DNA of 64,000 nucleotides, taken from Hirsutella rhossiliensis. Its lineage: Eukaryota; Ascomycota; Sordariomycetes; Hypocreales; Ophiocordycipitaceae. The DNA is taken from NCBI RefSeq assembly GCF_020360975.1, contig NW_025408679.1, positions 2,046,001 through 2,110,000 of the forward strand, in the 5' to 3' direction. The position numbers and the translations under genes were made by a program. The stretch's first letter is position 1. Each line of letters starts with the position of its first letter. The notes beneath the pieces were generated by a model. It did not search any database, was not told the DNA's origin, and worked only from the letters and a program-made list of their open reading frames with translations. Below, one piece after another: positions 22,298 to 34,195 of the stretch.

Positions 22298-25200
22298 GTG
22301 AGCGGGTCGGGTTCGGGGCTCGGAGATGGTGCGACAGGAGCCGGTGTAGATGTGGTGGCAGCTTCTGAGAGGGCCGCAGAGCACGGGGAGAGCCTGGGAC
22401 GGTTACGAAGATACGAATCACGGGCGAATGCGGCATCAACGTTCCGGCCGATTCAGCCTAGGAAACCTGTGGTTGAAGACACCGCATGGAGACAGCACGC
22501 AGAAGCAATTGCGAGGTCGTTGCCGAGAAGACCGCCGCGAGGCGGTTTGCGGTCAAACAGAGCACGGAAGTTCCATAATATGGTTAGCAGCGGAAGTTCC
22601 GCGCAACATCAGTCACCGGGTCAGCTTCGGAGGCCCCTGTTGCCTAGGGAACGTGGAGATATGGGGTAGCGGACTCTGATCGTCCGCTCCTCATCGGCAC
22701 TTTCTGCCTCAGGAGGAGATCCTGAAGATGAGGAGCAACGTGTTACGGCGGCGGCGGGCGATGTCCCGAGTGTTCATTCGAAGGAGGTACCGAAGCTTCG
22801 ATCCATCCAGCCTAGGGAACCGGTATTCGACAACTTAAGAGAAAACGGGCAATTAGCAGCAGCGATTGCGTCTGGTTTGCCCAAGCGCCGTCGGGGACGG
22901 AGTTGGCGGGTAAAGGGAGTACCAGGCCGCAGGGGTGTCTCCAACGCAGCAGGTACGGCGCAGCATCCGGGGCCGTCTCCTGTGGGGGTGGGCGACGCCG
23001 CGGCAGAGCCAGCGGACGCTTCGCTGAGCGGGCGGAGGCTGCAGCAAAGGGAGGTGGGCGGCTCATCGCGGGTGGCGGCTGGGGAGCCCGTGCAGTTTGA
23101 TCGGCAGCAAGAACGAGGAGAGTGCTGGAAAGGGCAAGGACTGAGGTCAAGGTTCGGCGTGGAAAACGTTCGCCAGCACGGCCCGGTGCCTGTCCAGTGC
23201 AAAGGGCCGGATGGCGTGTCAGGGGATGCGCACGTAGTCGGGCAGTCGTCGCCAAAGCTGCCGCATCCGACGGCTTGCGAAGAAGCGAATCAGCCACGGA
23301 GAGAAGAAATCATGGATCGGAGGCGGCCCGGAGGCGGCCCCGGAGGCGGGAGAAGAGAAAACGTCTTCCTGGTCCGGACGAGCGCCCGAGAAAACAGATT
23401 CGGAGGAATCGGAAGGCAGAGGAGTCGGGAGCTGCGGGCCGAAGACCTGGCGAGTGTGCTGCGTTTTTGGAGGAAGACTTCGCCATGAAGGAGAGGCTGT
23501 CTAACGATCAGACGTGGTGTACGCCAATACCGCACGACAGGAAGGTTTCGACGGTGCGGATTTTTATCAGGCGTTCCACGATGCGAGCACGTTGCCGATA
23601 CGGACCTGCATGATGTGCTACCGCAAGCGTACGAGAAAAGAGCTGAGGAGATCAGATGGGATCAATGGCTGTCAAGCTGCGTGCCAGAGGGCGGCCGCTC
23701 ACCATTTTCATGCCGGAGCTGCTTTCCCGAAGGCGAGCCCGTGTCGGTGTGTGCGGAGTGTGCCCGATGCCTGGCGCGCGGGAGTCTGTCGCCGGCGGTC
23801 CATCTTCACACTCGCCTTGGCTGTGAGCACATGTTCCTGACGAGCTCAAGGGACTCACGCTGGTCGAAGAGAAGCTCGTCTCGCTCAACTCCTGCTATGG
23901 GTTTGTCACGAGATATAGCATTCCGGGCGGGCAGAGGCAGGCCGTGAGGTATCCGAGGCACGTCAAGGGCCACATCACAGTGTTTCCCAACAACGTGCAG
24001 GAGCTGGCGACCAGGTGCTCCCGCACCCCTTTGCAAGCACTGGACGAGATCCACGTTTCGTGGCAGGGCGTGGAGAAGCCGGCACCGAGCGACCTGTCGA
24101 GTCTCTTGTCGGTGAGGCGGCGGGTCGTCGAGAGGGCTCTTGTTTGGCTGAAGAGGAGCAACCCCCACTACGCCGAGATCGAGATCGACGTGGCGGAGAT
24201 GGAGAGTTGGGAGACCCGATAGACGGGGTGCCGGCCTTGGTGTATGATCGCATGGAGCGGAACGAGCCGTCCGCATGGGAGAAAACGCGGACGGCGCACG
24301 TTGTGCCGCCCACGGAGCGCGCCATGGACGACGAGGGGTCGGTGGAGATCGAGGAACTCTTCGCTCTGCTCAAGCAAAGGCAGGAAACGGGAGGCGAGGC
24401 TGAAGGGCACGGGCCCAACGAAGAAGGCGCGGGTCGTGATGGAGTTGGTGCTAGCCCCGATCAGAACGTTCGACCAATCAACGAGGTGACGTCTTCCGGC
24501 ATGTTTGGGCTGGACGGACCGCCAGACGTGGCGGATGTCGAGAAGCTGCGGTTTGCCTGTGACGCTGTTGGCGCAGGTGCCGACGACGGCCGCGCGGGCC
24601 CGAGAACGTGGGTCGGATCCTCGGTGGGGGGGGGTCGAGGGCGTGGCGACGATGGCAGTGAGCCATACATTCGAGTCTCGCGGGGGGATGAGTTTGCCGA
24701 CTCCTTTGAGACGTCCTTCTTCGCCAGAACGTTCCCGACCCTGTTCCCATTTGGCGTTGGGGGACCAAGGCTGGCCGAAGAGGCCATAGCCGAGGCGGGA
24801 AGGCCCTTACCAACTTGCGAGGCACCGGTAGAGCTGTTGAGGCAGGGGCGGCAGCGGGAGACATCGTATCCTCCCGAAGCTTGAACCTCCGGATCTGGGC
24901 CGACATCGTGCTCCGGCGCCATGGTGGCCGGTTTGCGTTGCACCACATATTTGCATTTCTCGTCTTCAACATGGGGGTGCGGTCGAGGAACCGCCGCGTC
25001 AGCATGCTGAGTGTGGCGAGGAAGGACTTCGGCAAGGTCGAGCGCGTTGCCCGCTCGATGACCGCGCAAAGGTTAGCGGCGGCGAGGGTCGAGTTGGAGA
25101 GCTCGGGCAAGACGACCGATGAGGGCGTGAAGGAGCTTCTCAGGAGCCTCTCGCTGTACGGCCACCGGCAACCCATGTCGAGAGAGTTCGGCTCAATATG

Positions 25201-28200
25201 CGGCGGAAAATCCAGTCGCTCATCGTTGGCTACGGCGTTCCGGCCATCTGGTTCACCATCAACCCAAACGACATTACGAACCCGGTGAAGCTGCGACTGG
25301 CGGCATATCGGACACGCGATCCCGGCGCGGCCGAGGAGTTCCTAGAAGGCCTTGGGAGTGCGTACAAGCGGACAAGGCTGGCCATGTCCGATCCGATGAG
25401 CGCCGCCGTATTCTTCCACCGGGAGATGAAGCTGTTCTTCGATCATTACGTGAAGGTCGGAGAAGAGTCGGTATTCGGGCGCATCGGCAAGTACTATGGC
25501 GCTGTGGAGACCAACGAACGAGGGCGCTTCATGTTCACGGCTTGCTCTGGTTGCATGGAAACGCGCATCTCAGCTCGATGCTTGCCGACATCCACGGGAG
25601 GATCAGGCGGCGTATCGCGAGCGAATCATACGATACGTCGATAGTGTCTTCTCCGAGGTAAGAATAGCTAAGACGTGTCACTGAGAACCTGAATTGCTCG
25701 TCCGATGGACAAACGGGGCCAGGCTGACGTGCAAGATAGGATCTGGATCAGGAAGGGTTCTGCGCCGTGCAAGCGGGGCGATCTGTGACGTCCGATATTT
25801 CCTCCCTGCTGGACAACACCGAGCAGTTTTCGGCCGCATTTGACCAGGAGGCCAACTTCTGTGCCGGCGCTACACAGGTTCACACGCATAGCCCGACCTG
25901 TGTCAAGTATTCCTTGGGCAAAGGAGCGCGGAAGGAATCTATGCCGGTTTAAGTCTCCATGGAGGTTGGTCGACAAGACCGCCATCACGGCAGACGGGGT
26001 GTTGCAGATCCGGAGGACTCACAGCATGGTCAATCGATGGAACAAGGCTATCGCTGTTGGGCTCCGGCACAACCACGACATTTCCTTCATTGCGACGCAG
26101 CGCAAGACCATGGCCCTTATGTATTATGTCACGAACTACGCGACGAAGGTGGAGGACCCGGTGTGGAAGCGTGTGGCGGCCGCGGCCGATCTCCTGGCCG
26201 CCTCAACGGGTGACGGCACGGCCAACGGAGGACAGGACGACGGTGGAGGTGCTGTTGGCGATGACGCCGCCAAGGGAACAGGACGCGACAGTTCTTGATG
26301 AGGTGGCGAATCGTGTGTTCACGGAGCGTCCGCTATCTCAGGTCGAGGTCGTCGCTCATCTTCTTGGATATCCGGCCGAGTTCACCAACAGCAGCGCCTG
26401 GGCGTACCTGAACACATCTCTGCTGTACTGGGAAGTCTTTCGACGGTGGCCGTATCTCCGACGAGCAAGTGGCGCGGCGGCCATAGATGATACTCTGGAT
26501 GAGTCGGTCGTTGTCGAAGAAGCAGGCCTGAGGATCTCCCACGTTGAGGCGTACCAGCACCGGGAGAGCTCCTGCGAGGGCTATGCTTATACGACTACAT
26601 ATCGCTCGTTAGACTAAAACGCACCAGTAAGGATGAGAGCTGTGCGGCCTGGGGGGAGGTGCCCTTCGAGGATGGATGGGCGCCAGGGAGACGCTGGGTC
26701 CAGGTGCTCAGGCGGCCGGGCAAGCATGCTACCGTCTGCCTCGATGGCTACCTGAGCAAGGACTTCGGCCACAACGACGACGAGGAGTCGTGCCACCGGA
26801 GGTGTGTATGGCAACCGCCCTGCCGGCAGGCATCATCAGAGTGGCTAACCTCCCCCCCTCCCCCTTAAAGGGCAGCCGTGCAGCATCTTGCGCTATTTGT
26901 GCCGTGGGAGTCCTTTCTGTGCGAAGAAACAGGTGAGATCAATAGCATCTGGGAGCGGGCGCGAGAGGCGCTGGCCCCGAGAATATCATGTCTCGTCGAC
27001 AACGTGCAGCTGCTTCGACGATCAGCCGAAGACGCAAAGCGCGACGCCAAGCAATGGGCGGCCTCATCCGGCGATGGCGATTCCACGGTCGCCCACGTCG
27101 AGGAGGGCGAGACAGGCGAGGCGGGCGCAGAATTTGCAGCGACGTATCGGTCCAACAACATCGGAGACGCAACGCGCCTGATCGACGTCGTCCGAGGCGC
27201 AGTGGGCACGAATCAGGTGACGGCCAAGTCGCCGGAGCTCATGGCAATGATGCGGCAGCTCTGTCGATTCCAGCAATCGGCGCTCTGCTCAACGGCCGAG
27301 CTCGAGGCCATCGCGATTCCCGAACAAGGGTTGAGGTGCATAAGCATGCCAGGGCGGGTATTTTCCGGGGCCGCACTACCGCCGCAGGATCAGGTCAAGG
27401 CTATCAAGTCGCAGCAGATAAGTGCGTCGAGGAAAGGAGAGAATGATCCAAGGCGTACAAACCACAATCGCAGTCCGGGAAAGCGATCGCCGAGCTGCGT
27501 TGCGGAGGGTGATGACCGGCTTCGGGAGGACGACGTCGAAATGACGACAGCCGACTCCGACGAGACGGCTAGCGACGCAGAAGCGGGAATGCGCGTCCAG
27601 CTTGGCCCATCGACCTCCTTCTTCGCGGCGGGCAAGGAGTTGTCAACACGGCTAACGCTGAACAAGAGGCAGTCGATCGCTTTCCTAATAATATGCCGCC
27701 AGCTCGATTTGATGCGACAAACGAATAGGGCGATGCCGGCCAGCTCTGCCAGTTCGTCGGCGGCGAGGGGGGCACCGGCAAGTCGCGGATCATTGGGGCA
27801 CTCGTCGAGCTGTTCAGTGGGAAGAGCCTTTCGAATCGTCTGCTGATCACGGCGACGTCAGGGACTGCCGCGGCGCAGATCAACGGCATCACGATCCACC
27901 CGCCTGCGGGTTCACTAAAGACCAAGGGGCGGGCGGCGCGAACACAGCCAAGGACCTTGACGGGGTGCGGCTGACAAAACGGGCGGAGCGGTTCATCCAC
28001 GGCCAGTCTCGGATGGACTGGCAGGAGAAGGACGTGCTTGTCATCGACGAGGTGAGCATGCTCGGAGCGCGGACGCTGCACGCCATAAACGAGCGACTCT
28101 GTCGGCTTCGCGGATCGCAGAAAGATTTCGGGGATCCCCATCGTCCTCTTCTGCGGAGACTTTCAGCAGTTCCGGCCGGTCCAAGAGAGGTCGATCGTCC

Positions 28201-29251
28201 TGCCGAGCGCGGCCATCTCGTGGGACGTAGACAACTCGTTCAAGGCCGAGCAGCGGCACCAGCACGACAAAGCGCACGCGCTGTGGAAGAGATTCACGAC
28301 GGTCGTCATGTTGAACGAGCAAATGCGCGCCGCCGGTGATCCGGAATTGCAGGGGCTGCTGAAGCGGATCCGGCAGGGTGTGCAGGACCGCACGGATCTG
28401 GACCTCCTCAACTCAAGGTGCTACCGCGAGGGCAGGCGGATCCCTTGGGAGACTGGCATCACCGTGGTGACGCCGCTGAACAGGAATCGGTGGAACCTAA
28501 ACATGGAGGCAAGCTTGGCGTTCCGGGTCCAGCAGCGGTCGACGATGCGCATCTTCATCTCTGAGCACAAGTGGAAGGAGGGCCTGCCGACCGAGGAAGA
28601 AGCGATCATGGTACTCAATCAAGGCGACGATAGCGCGATCCCCGTGCCGGCCGTCTTCATGTTCGTGGCCGGGATGCCGGTCGTCGTGAACCACAACACC
28701 CATCAGGGGCTGAAGCTGGTGAACGGCGCCGGCTACTCGGCGGTGGAGGTCATTGTCGACAAGGCGTCCCCAGGGCATCGAATCTCGTCCGACATGACGA
28801 TCCACTTCGGCCGCCGGCGGGGATATTACTGGAATCGGCGACGACAAAGGACCTCCACTTCGTCGGGATGCCGCCGGGCACGATCTTGTTAACGCCGATG
28901 AGCGTCAGGATACACTGCCAACGAAAGCGGCCGTGGCAGCAGAACGACGTCAGCCGGAAGGGATTGCCGTGCGCAGCAGCCTTCGCCTGCACGGACTACA
29001 AGGTGCAGGGCAGAACGCCAGAGCGCGTGGCCCTGGAGCTGCGGGGACACGGACGACGAAAGTCGATGGAAGGGCCGTGCCCTCGCAATGCGACCCGTAC
29101 AGCTTATATGTGCAGCTATCGCGCTGTCGAACGCTAGACGGCATCACGCTCGTGTCCAAGGTGCGGGAGAGACTTGGTGGGCAACCGAGTCCCCGAAGAG
29201 ATGACCGCCGCGCAGGCCAGGCTGGAGGTGCTAAGCGAGAGGACTGTCTAG
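22298..29251 (+). pseudogene. Helitron Rep-helicase, copy 1 (frameshifted)
   Basis: Rolling-circle transposase of the Helitron class. The basic N-terminal extension (22298-23420) carries a twice-repeated motif FRPIQPRKPV/LRSIQPREPV. A Cys-rich N-domain follows (CRSCFPEGEPVSVCAECARC, RYPRHVKGHITVFPN), then the FPTLFPFGVGG block (about 24735). Rep HUH is HVH at 25530-25538 in LHVHGLLWLHG; the tyrosine motif is MYYVTNYATKVEDP (about 26120). The Pif1-type helicase has Walker A GGEGGTGKS (about 27762), Walker B VLVIDEVSML (about 28035), TDYKVQG and YVQLSRC. Conserved introns: 25658-25739 and 26802-26870. The gene ends at a TAG (29249) where copy 2 has CAG and runs 7 codons further. Many frame changes, several fixed by one base. 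Confidence 0.88.
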
Positions 29252-29737
29252 GAAGCTTTGCGTCGGTCGGATGGCGACGCTGAAGAGTCAGGAGAGTTGT
29301 CAGGGTGAGGTGACGAGGGGAGAAGACGGAGGAGCGCCGGCGGGCAAGAAGAAAAGGGCACTGGGCAGCAGCGATCAACGAGGGGCGACTTTTAGACTTG
29401 AAGGAAGAAACCGCTAGAAAGGCATGAACGAAAAGGGCAAAGACAAAAGACGCAAGTTTTAGACACAATAAGAAAACCGGCGGACGAAAGGAAAAAGGTT
29501 GGCATTGGCATTGGCAAGGGGTAAACAGGAGTATAAACGGGGGGGAAACAGGGCAAGGCATGAGAGGGGCAAGAGAAGGCGGCAGCGACCAATGATGAGG
29601 GAGGGACGGAAGGGTCGGCGACCAATCACACGGGATCTTTTATTCCGAAAGAGGAAATAAATCAGCCAATCAGAGGCGGAGGATGTGGGGGTGAAGCAGT
29701 CTGGGGCCTTTTTTCCCCGCGCGCTAATGAAGTCCTT

Positions 29738-29844
29738 TCGTTCCTCAAGGCAAGTTAGCAAAAAGGACGGCTAGACAACACGCCGTTCTTGTTCGACAGG
29801 TAAGGCAACCCCTCATGGGTTGCGCAAAAAGCCTTGAGGAACGA
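29738..29844. repeat. Inverted repeat with internal hairpin, block A edge
   Basis: TCGTTCCTCAAGGC (29738-29751) and its exact complement GCCTTGAGGAACGA (29831-29844) flank 79 nt. Within lies hairpin GCAACCC-CTCAT-GGGTTGC (29805-29823). The near-identical duplicated block begins inside this structure at about 29796 (ACAGGTAAGGCAACC), so a duplication boundary falls here. ACAGGTAAGG would also be a good splice donor for an upstream exon of the MYND gene. Confidence 0.75.
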
Positions 29845-30133
29845 AGACTGAGGATTGAGACAAACAAGACGAAGACAGAGGGCGAGAGCAAAGAACGCAA
29901 GCAGGCGGTAGCGCCAGGAACTAATGCATGCAAGAAGGTAGGCAAATAAATCGGCCATTCGGGCACCATCCCGCAGCGGGAAGAGGGAGAAAAAGCAAGA
30001 AGGCAAATACAGCGATGATAACGGTTGCGGGGTAAGAGAGAGAAGGGAGTATAAGAGAGGCACCAAGGCACGAATAGGAGAGCAGAAGCGTCTACCTAGC
30101 TACCGATCGAGCAGTTAGGAAAACAACTACAGC

Positions 30134-30698
30134 ATGGCCACTTGCAACGTTTCCGTGGAGTTCTGGTGCGAATTCGGGGCCACGGAGCTGAAGTACAAGC
30201 ATAGCATCCCGAAGACGCTCGTGACGCAGGTAGGCCAGGCGAGGCCGAACCACGCAGCCAGTGCACTGTTCCTACAGTGGATAAGGCCGATCCTACGGGA
30301 GCACGAGGCAGCGTGTCGGAAGGCAGCAGGGGTGCGCTGCGAGAGCTGCGGCGGACTCGCAAAGGAGATTCTACAGAGCCCGATATCGTACCTACACGCA
30401 GAGGCCGTTTGTGCTCGTGGTCGTGTCGTCGTTCTGCGGCAAAGAAGGATGCGAAATTAGGACGAGGCAGGAAATGCAGGACACGATGGCAGAGGCGGGG
30501 CAGGCGGGCGGAAACAAGGGCGCGACGCAAATGCAAGGGCAGGATGCGCAGAGCACAGAGGAAGGTCTGCCGGGTTTGTGGAGAGATGGCGGGGCGAGGA
30601 GGTGCAGCCGATGCCTGACGGTGGCGTACTGCAGCAGGCAACACCAAAAGGAGGACTGGAAGGTGCACAAGAAGGGATGCAAGCCAAAGGCAAGCTAG
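30134..30698 (+). pseudogene. MYND zinc-finger protein, copy 1 (frameshifted)
   Basis: Near-identical to the intact 189-residue gene at 40953. The N-terminal half MATCNVSVEFWCEFGATELK ... CESCGGLAKEILQSP is in frame. A 2-base loss in AGAGAG (about 30400) shifts the frame. Two further G-run contractions (about 30557 and 30590) put the first MYND cysteines out of frame before the last part CSRCLTVAYCSRQHQKEDW returns. MYND fingers mediate protein-protein contacts, often in nuclear regulators. Transcription likely starts near the GTATAAGAG box about 85 bp upstream (about 30047). Sits between Helitron copy 1 and P2. Confidence 0.85.
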
Positions 30699-30972
30699 GA
30701 GCTAGGGAGAGGAGGGAAGGAAAGTAAAGGGACAAGGCATAACGCGCAGGACATAAACAAGGTCACGGAGAACAAATAGAGGCAGGCACTATCGTAAGAA
30801 ATAGGTCGCAAGCTAAAGTTGTTGTTTCAAAAAGAGATAAACGTTGTAATGTGTAGAGTAATGGTAATTTTGCAGCGATAAGTTTCGTTAGGAATAGCAT
30901 CTCGAGAGGGAGAACGGTTTATTTTAGTAAAGGCAAGAGGCGTAAGAGAGCGATAGGTTTATAGTAGGCAGC

Positions 30973-32392
30973 TCATTTCTGCATGCGATAGCGGATAGGT
31001 CGAGCGGGCGGGTCGGAGGTGCTCGCGACAATAGAGTCAAGAGGGAGACCCGGCTTGGCTGCAGGAGCGGAACGGCGGGACGCCGCTCGGTCGAGACGAA
31101 GAAGCGGCCGGCGGGGAGAGGAGGAGGGGCGGCGGAGCTGACGGTGTCCGAAGACGAGGAAGGCGGCGAATTCTGCTGCTGCAGCAAGCGCCCCTCTTCA
31201 TGGGCGTATCGGCAAGGGCCGGGTGGGAGCGCTTAGGCGGTGGTGTGACGGGGTCGAGGGCGGTCGGGGCCGAGGCCAAGGAAGGGGAGCCGACGCAGCC
31301 GAGGCCGGCGCAGCAACGGAGTACAAGGCGGCGCGGACGGAATCAAAGGTAGAGGAGGCGGATAGGGTCTGACGTTTAAGGGGCGTAGCGGGGAAGCCGA
31401 GGCGGAGGCGGCCGCCGAGGGCCTGTCGACAAAGTTCCAGCTGTCCGGGACGACGATAAAGACGTAATCGCGCTCTGAGCCCGGGGCAGAGCATAAGACG
31501 GTGGTCGAGAAGGCCGACGACCTTTCCAGTGCAGGTAAAGGGACGCCGGGCAGGAAGGAAGAGTTAGGCCTTTCAGCAATTTTCTTGCATAGCACGGCCC
31601 AAGGGTTAGCATAGATGGGAAAGATAACAAAGACCTGGAAGGGGTGGTAGCCCTTAAAGGGAATCCGGTCCGGCAGGCCAGGGGCGATGTAGGTAGTGAG
31701 CCGGACGAAGCCGCAGGAGCGGAGCTGGTCGGGCCCGAGACCTGGCAGGAAGTCTCCACGCAGGAGGTCAAGGCCAGGCCCGGCGATGACGCCATGGAAG
31801 GAGACAACAGGATGCGTAGACGGGAACTGGCCGCCAGAGGCCAAGGAGCGTGGGAGGACGCTAGGGAGAGAAGTCAGCGAGGCGGCCGGTGAAGGGGCAA
31901 AAAAAAAAAAAGAAGGGGGGGCGCACGGCTGGTAGCCTTGGTCGCGGACGATAAGGGCGGGCACCGTGTAGAGGACGGTATCGTCTGGGCCGGCCTCAAG
32001 ACCGTCGCGGCGCTCCACCTCCCAGGCGAGGGCGTAGGGGTGAACGCGGCCGCTCATAAAGAACCATTGCTCGGACCAGTCCGTGTCGACGATTGGCTGG
32101 CCGTAGATAGAGAGGTTTAGGCTAAAGAAGAGAGAGGGGCCCAGGTCGTCGCCCTCGGCCCGGAGGGGTGCGTAGTCGGCCTCGAGCAGCCACGAGGGCA
32201 CCGGCAGGAGGACGCGGGCGATAGCCTCAGCGTTGAGGCCCCTAATGCGGTGCTCGTCGTGGTGGGCGAACCTCGCGGGGCAGTCGGGCTGGGCGAAGAA
32301 CATCATGGACATATCGCTGCCCGCGCCCTTGCTAGAGCCAAGGGGCTTGCGGAGGTGCGGGCAGAGCTGTCCGCCGACGGAGACGAAGACAT
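30973..32392 (-). CDS. P-family protein, copy P2 (unrecognised, spliced)
   Basis: Convergent with MYND copy 1. The start at 32392 matches P3; one C is missing in CCCC within the first 15 codons. Core DMSMMFFAQPDCPARFAH, IRGLNAEAIARVLLPVPSWL, SLNLSIYGQP, WSEQWFFMSGRVHPYALAW, YTVPALIVRDQGYQP. Intron 31926-31861 (GTGCGC donor, CTGAC branch, CTAG acceptor), after which Q-P-V-L-P-R continues exactly as V-I-P-R in P1. Second half FKGYHPFQVFVIFP and YVFIVVPDSWNFVD, then a Ser/Pro-rich tail with a basic patch ending RYRMQK at 30975. Frameshifts lie near 31540 and in the tail. No known family recognised; paired G-[RK]-[VI] beta-like segments hint at OB folds. Conservation against P1 despite much nucleotide change argues for selection on the protein. 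Confidence 0.65.
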
Positions 32393-33449
32393 GGCTCGGC
32401 CGTGTAGTAAAGAGCAACGTTGCTGGGGCAAAGCTAAAAGCGGCGAGAAAGATAGGCAGGAGTGCTCCTACCTATATACCGTCTTACGAGTTTAGTGTAA
32501 AGAGAAGGGCCAGTGGCGATGGTGTGTAAGAGAAGTCAAAGGATTCTAAACAAAGACGCAACATGGCGTTAGTGGTAGGTTATATAAGGAGCCTTTGTAA
32601 AAGAGGGTTATAAGATGCGTATAGAGGAGAGTGCAAGAGAAGGGAGAACTTTAAAAGGCGGTCTAGTAAGATGTTGAGAGTTTTAAGACAAGCAGGACGC
32701 GCGAAGCTATATTCGAGGAGAAGCAGGCAGCCCTATTCGCAACACGTGTAAGACATGGTTTTAAACTTCAGCGGGCAAGTGTCTAGGGGCATACGGAAGC
32801 TTTGACTGATAAGAGCTGGATGACAAGAAGGAAAAGCGTAGCATGCAAAGCATAGGCAAGAAGAAGCCGTCGCGGCGACGTACATATAAGGATCGGCCGA
32901 GGCCGTCTAGCCTATCGCATATAGCAGCAGGCAATGGCGGGCGGGCTTAATAGAAAGGCGGCGCCGGTATAATGCAAAGAGCAGCAGCACGCATATAGAT
33001 ATAGTAGAGAGCTACGAGTAAGATATATAGACTTTTGTAGAGGATCCTATATGCGCAAGAGGGGTGCCAGTCAGCAAGATAAGTGCAGGGCGAATAATCG
33101 AGGCAAGGATTTATACGCTGTTATTACACTTACGAGGATTTACGCCAGGGGCCTAGTGGCACCATAAGTAGGCAGGGCCAAAGAGGGCAGGTGCAAAGAG
33201 GAAGACAAGACGTCCGTGGGGCTTTGGTAGACCGGTGTCGCAATGAAGCCAGCCAACGGAAGGGACCAGTCCGAGCGGGGACGGGGCAAGCCCGGCGCCA
33301 GAAGCCTGCGCAGCGCCGTACACAGGACCAGAGTTCCAGCCGACCACAGCAGCGCCGGCACTTGCTAGCGGCGCCCTCGGAGAGAGCAAGAAGAGGCGTC
33401 AAGGAGGCGCCTCCGAGGCGAGGGCGGGAAGACCGCCAGGACTAGGGAG
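32393..33449. other. Non-coding part of block A
   Basis: Matches 44775-45569 of block B closely, including GCGTATAGAG and GGTCTAGTAAGA motifs and a TTATATAA/TATATAAAG site (about 32579). Block A carries about 240-280 bp (around 32986-33262) absent from block B. The palindrome GGAGGCGCCTCC lies near 33401. No gene seen; probable promoter region of P2. Confidence 0.55.
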
Positions 33450-34020
33450 ATGGAGGATCAGCGCAGGCCGAGTCATGCCGCGGGATATCCAGCCTCGGCC
33501 GACACCAAGCGCGGCGGCAACTTGGCTGCCGCCGACACCGAGGGCGGCAGGGCACTGGCTGCCGCAAGGCGTGCCCAGCGCCGTCTCGGCCTCAGGAAAA
33601 GCCAGCGCGCACCAAGAGAAATCCGGCCTCTGCCGACAGTAGAGGCCGCCGGTCCTTCGCCGCCGCCGACGAGAAGTTCGGACGTTCCGCGGGACATTCG
33701 GCCACAGCCGACATGGAGGGCCGCCGGCCCTTCGCCGCCGACGAGAAGTTCGGACGCGCCGCGGATATCCAGGCTCTGTCGACACCGACGGCGGCAGGGC
33801 GCCGGCTGCCGCAAGGCGGGCCTAGCGCCGTCTCGGCCTCAGGAAAAGCCAGCGCGCACCGAGGGAAATCCGGCCTCTGCCGACGGTGGAGGCCGCCGGG
33901 CCTCGCCGCCGCCGACGAGAAGTTCGGACGTTCCGCGGGATATTCGGCCACAACCGACTTGGAGGGCCGCCGGCCCTTCGCCGCCGTCAAGCGGGACTAG
34001 CTCGGCCGTAGTCTCGATCG
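33450..34020. repeat. GC-rich tandem-type repeats, block A
   Basis: Imperfect repeats built on GACGAGAAGTTCGGACG (33668, 33740, 33914) with a 72-bp spacing between the first two, and GGGACATTCGGCC-ACAGCCGACATGG between. All frames are open because of composition. Minus-frame peptides read AERPNFSSAA and plus-frame SSDVPRDIRPQPTWRAAGPS. The same repeats occur at 45570-46400. Confidence 0.8.
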
Positions 34021-34195
34021 GAAGCCAGCACTCGCCGCGAGCCATCCAGTCCCGGCCGGCCAGCAGGGCCGAGATCCCCGCCACAACCCGGCCGCAGCCG
34101 GGCTGCTTGTTGGCGGCAGAGATAGCGCCTCGGCAGGTACGGTCGTAGAGCGAGGTAAAGGCGTGTAGCGGTGATAGCTAACCGGACGCAGGTAG

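Noticed and set aside
29745..30735. Minus-strand frames opposite MYND copy 1
   Set aside because: Cys/Leu/Ser-rich shadows of the MYND gene and its leader; the same shadows recur opposite copy 2.
33450..34148. Plus-strand 232-codon frame in the GC-rich repeat
   Set aside because: Several frames are open at once because of repeat composition; not called as a gene.
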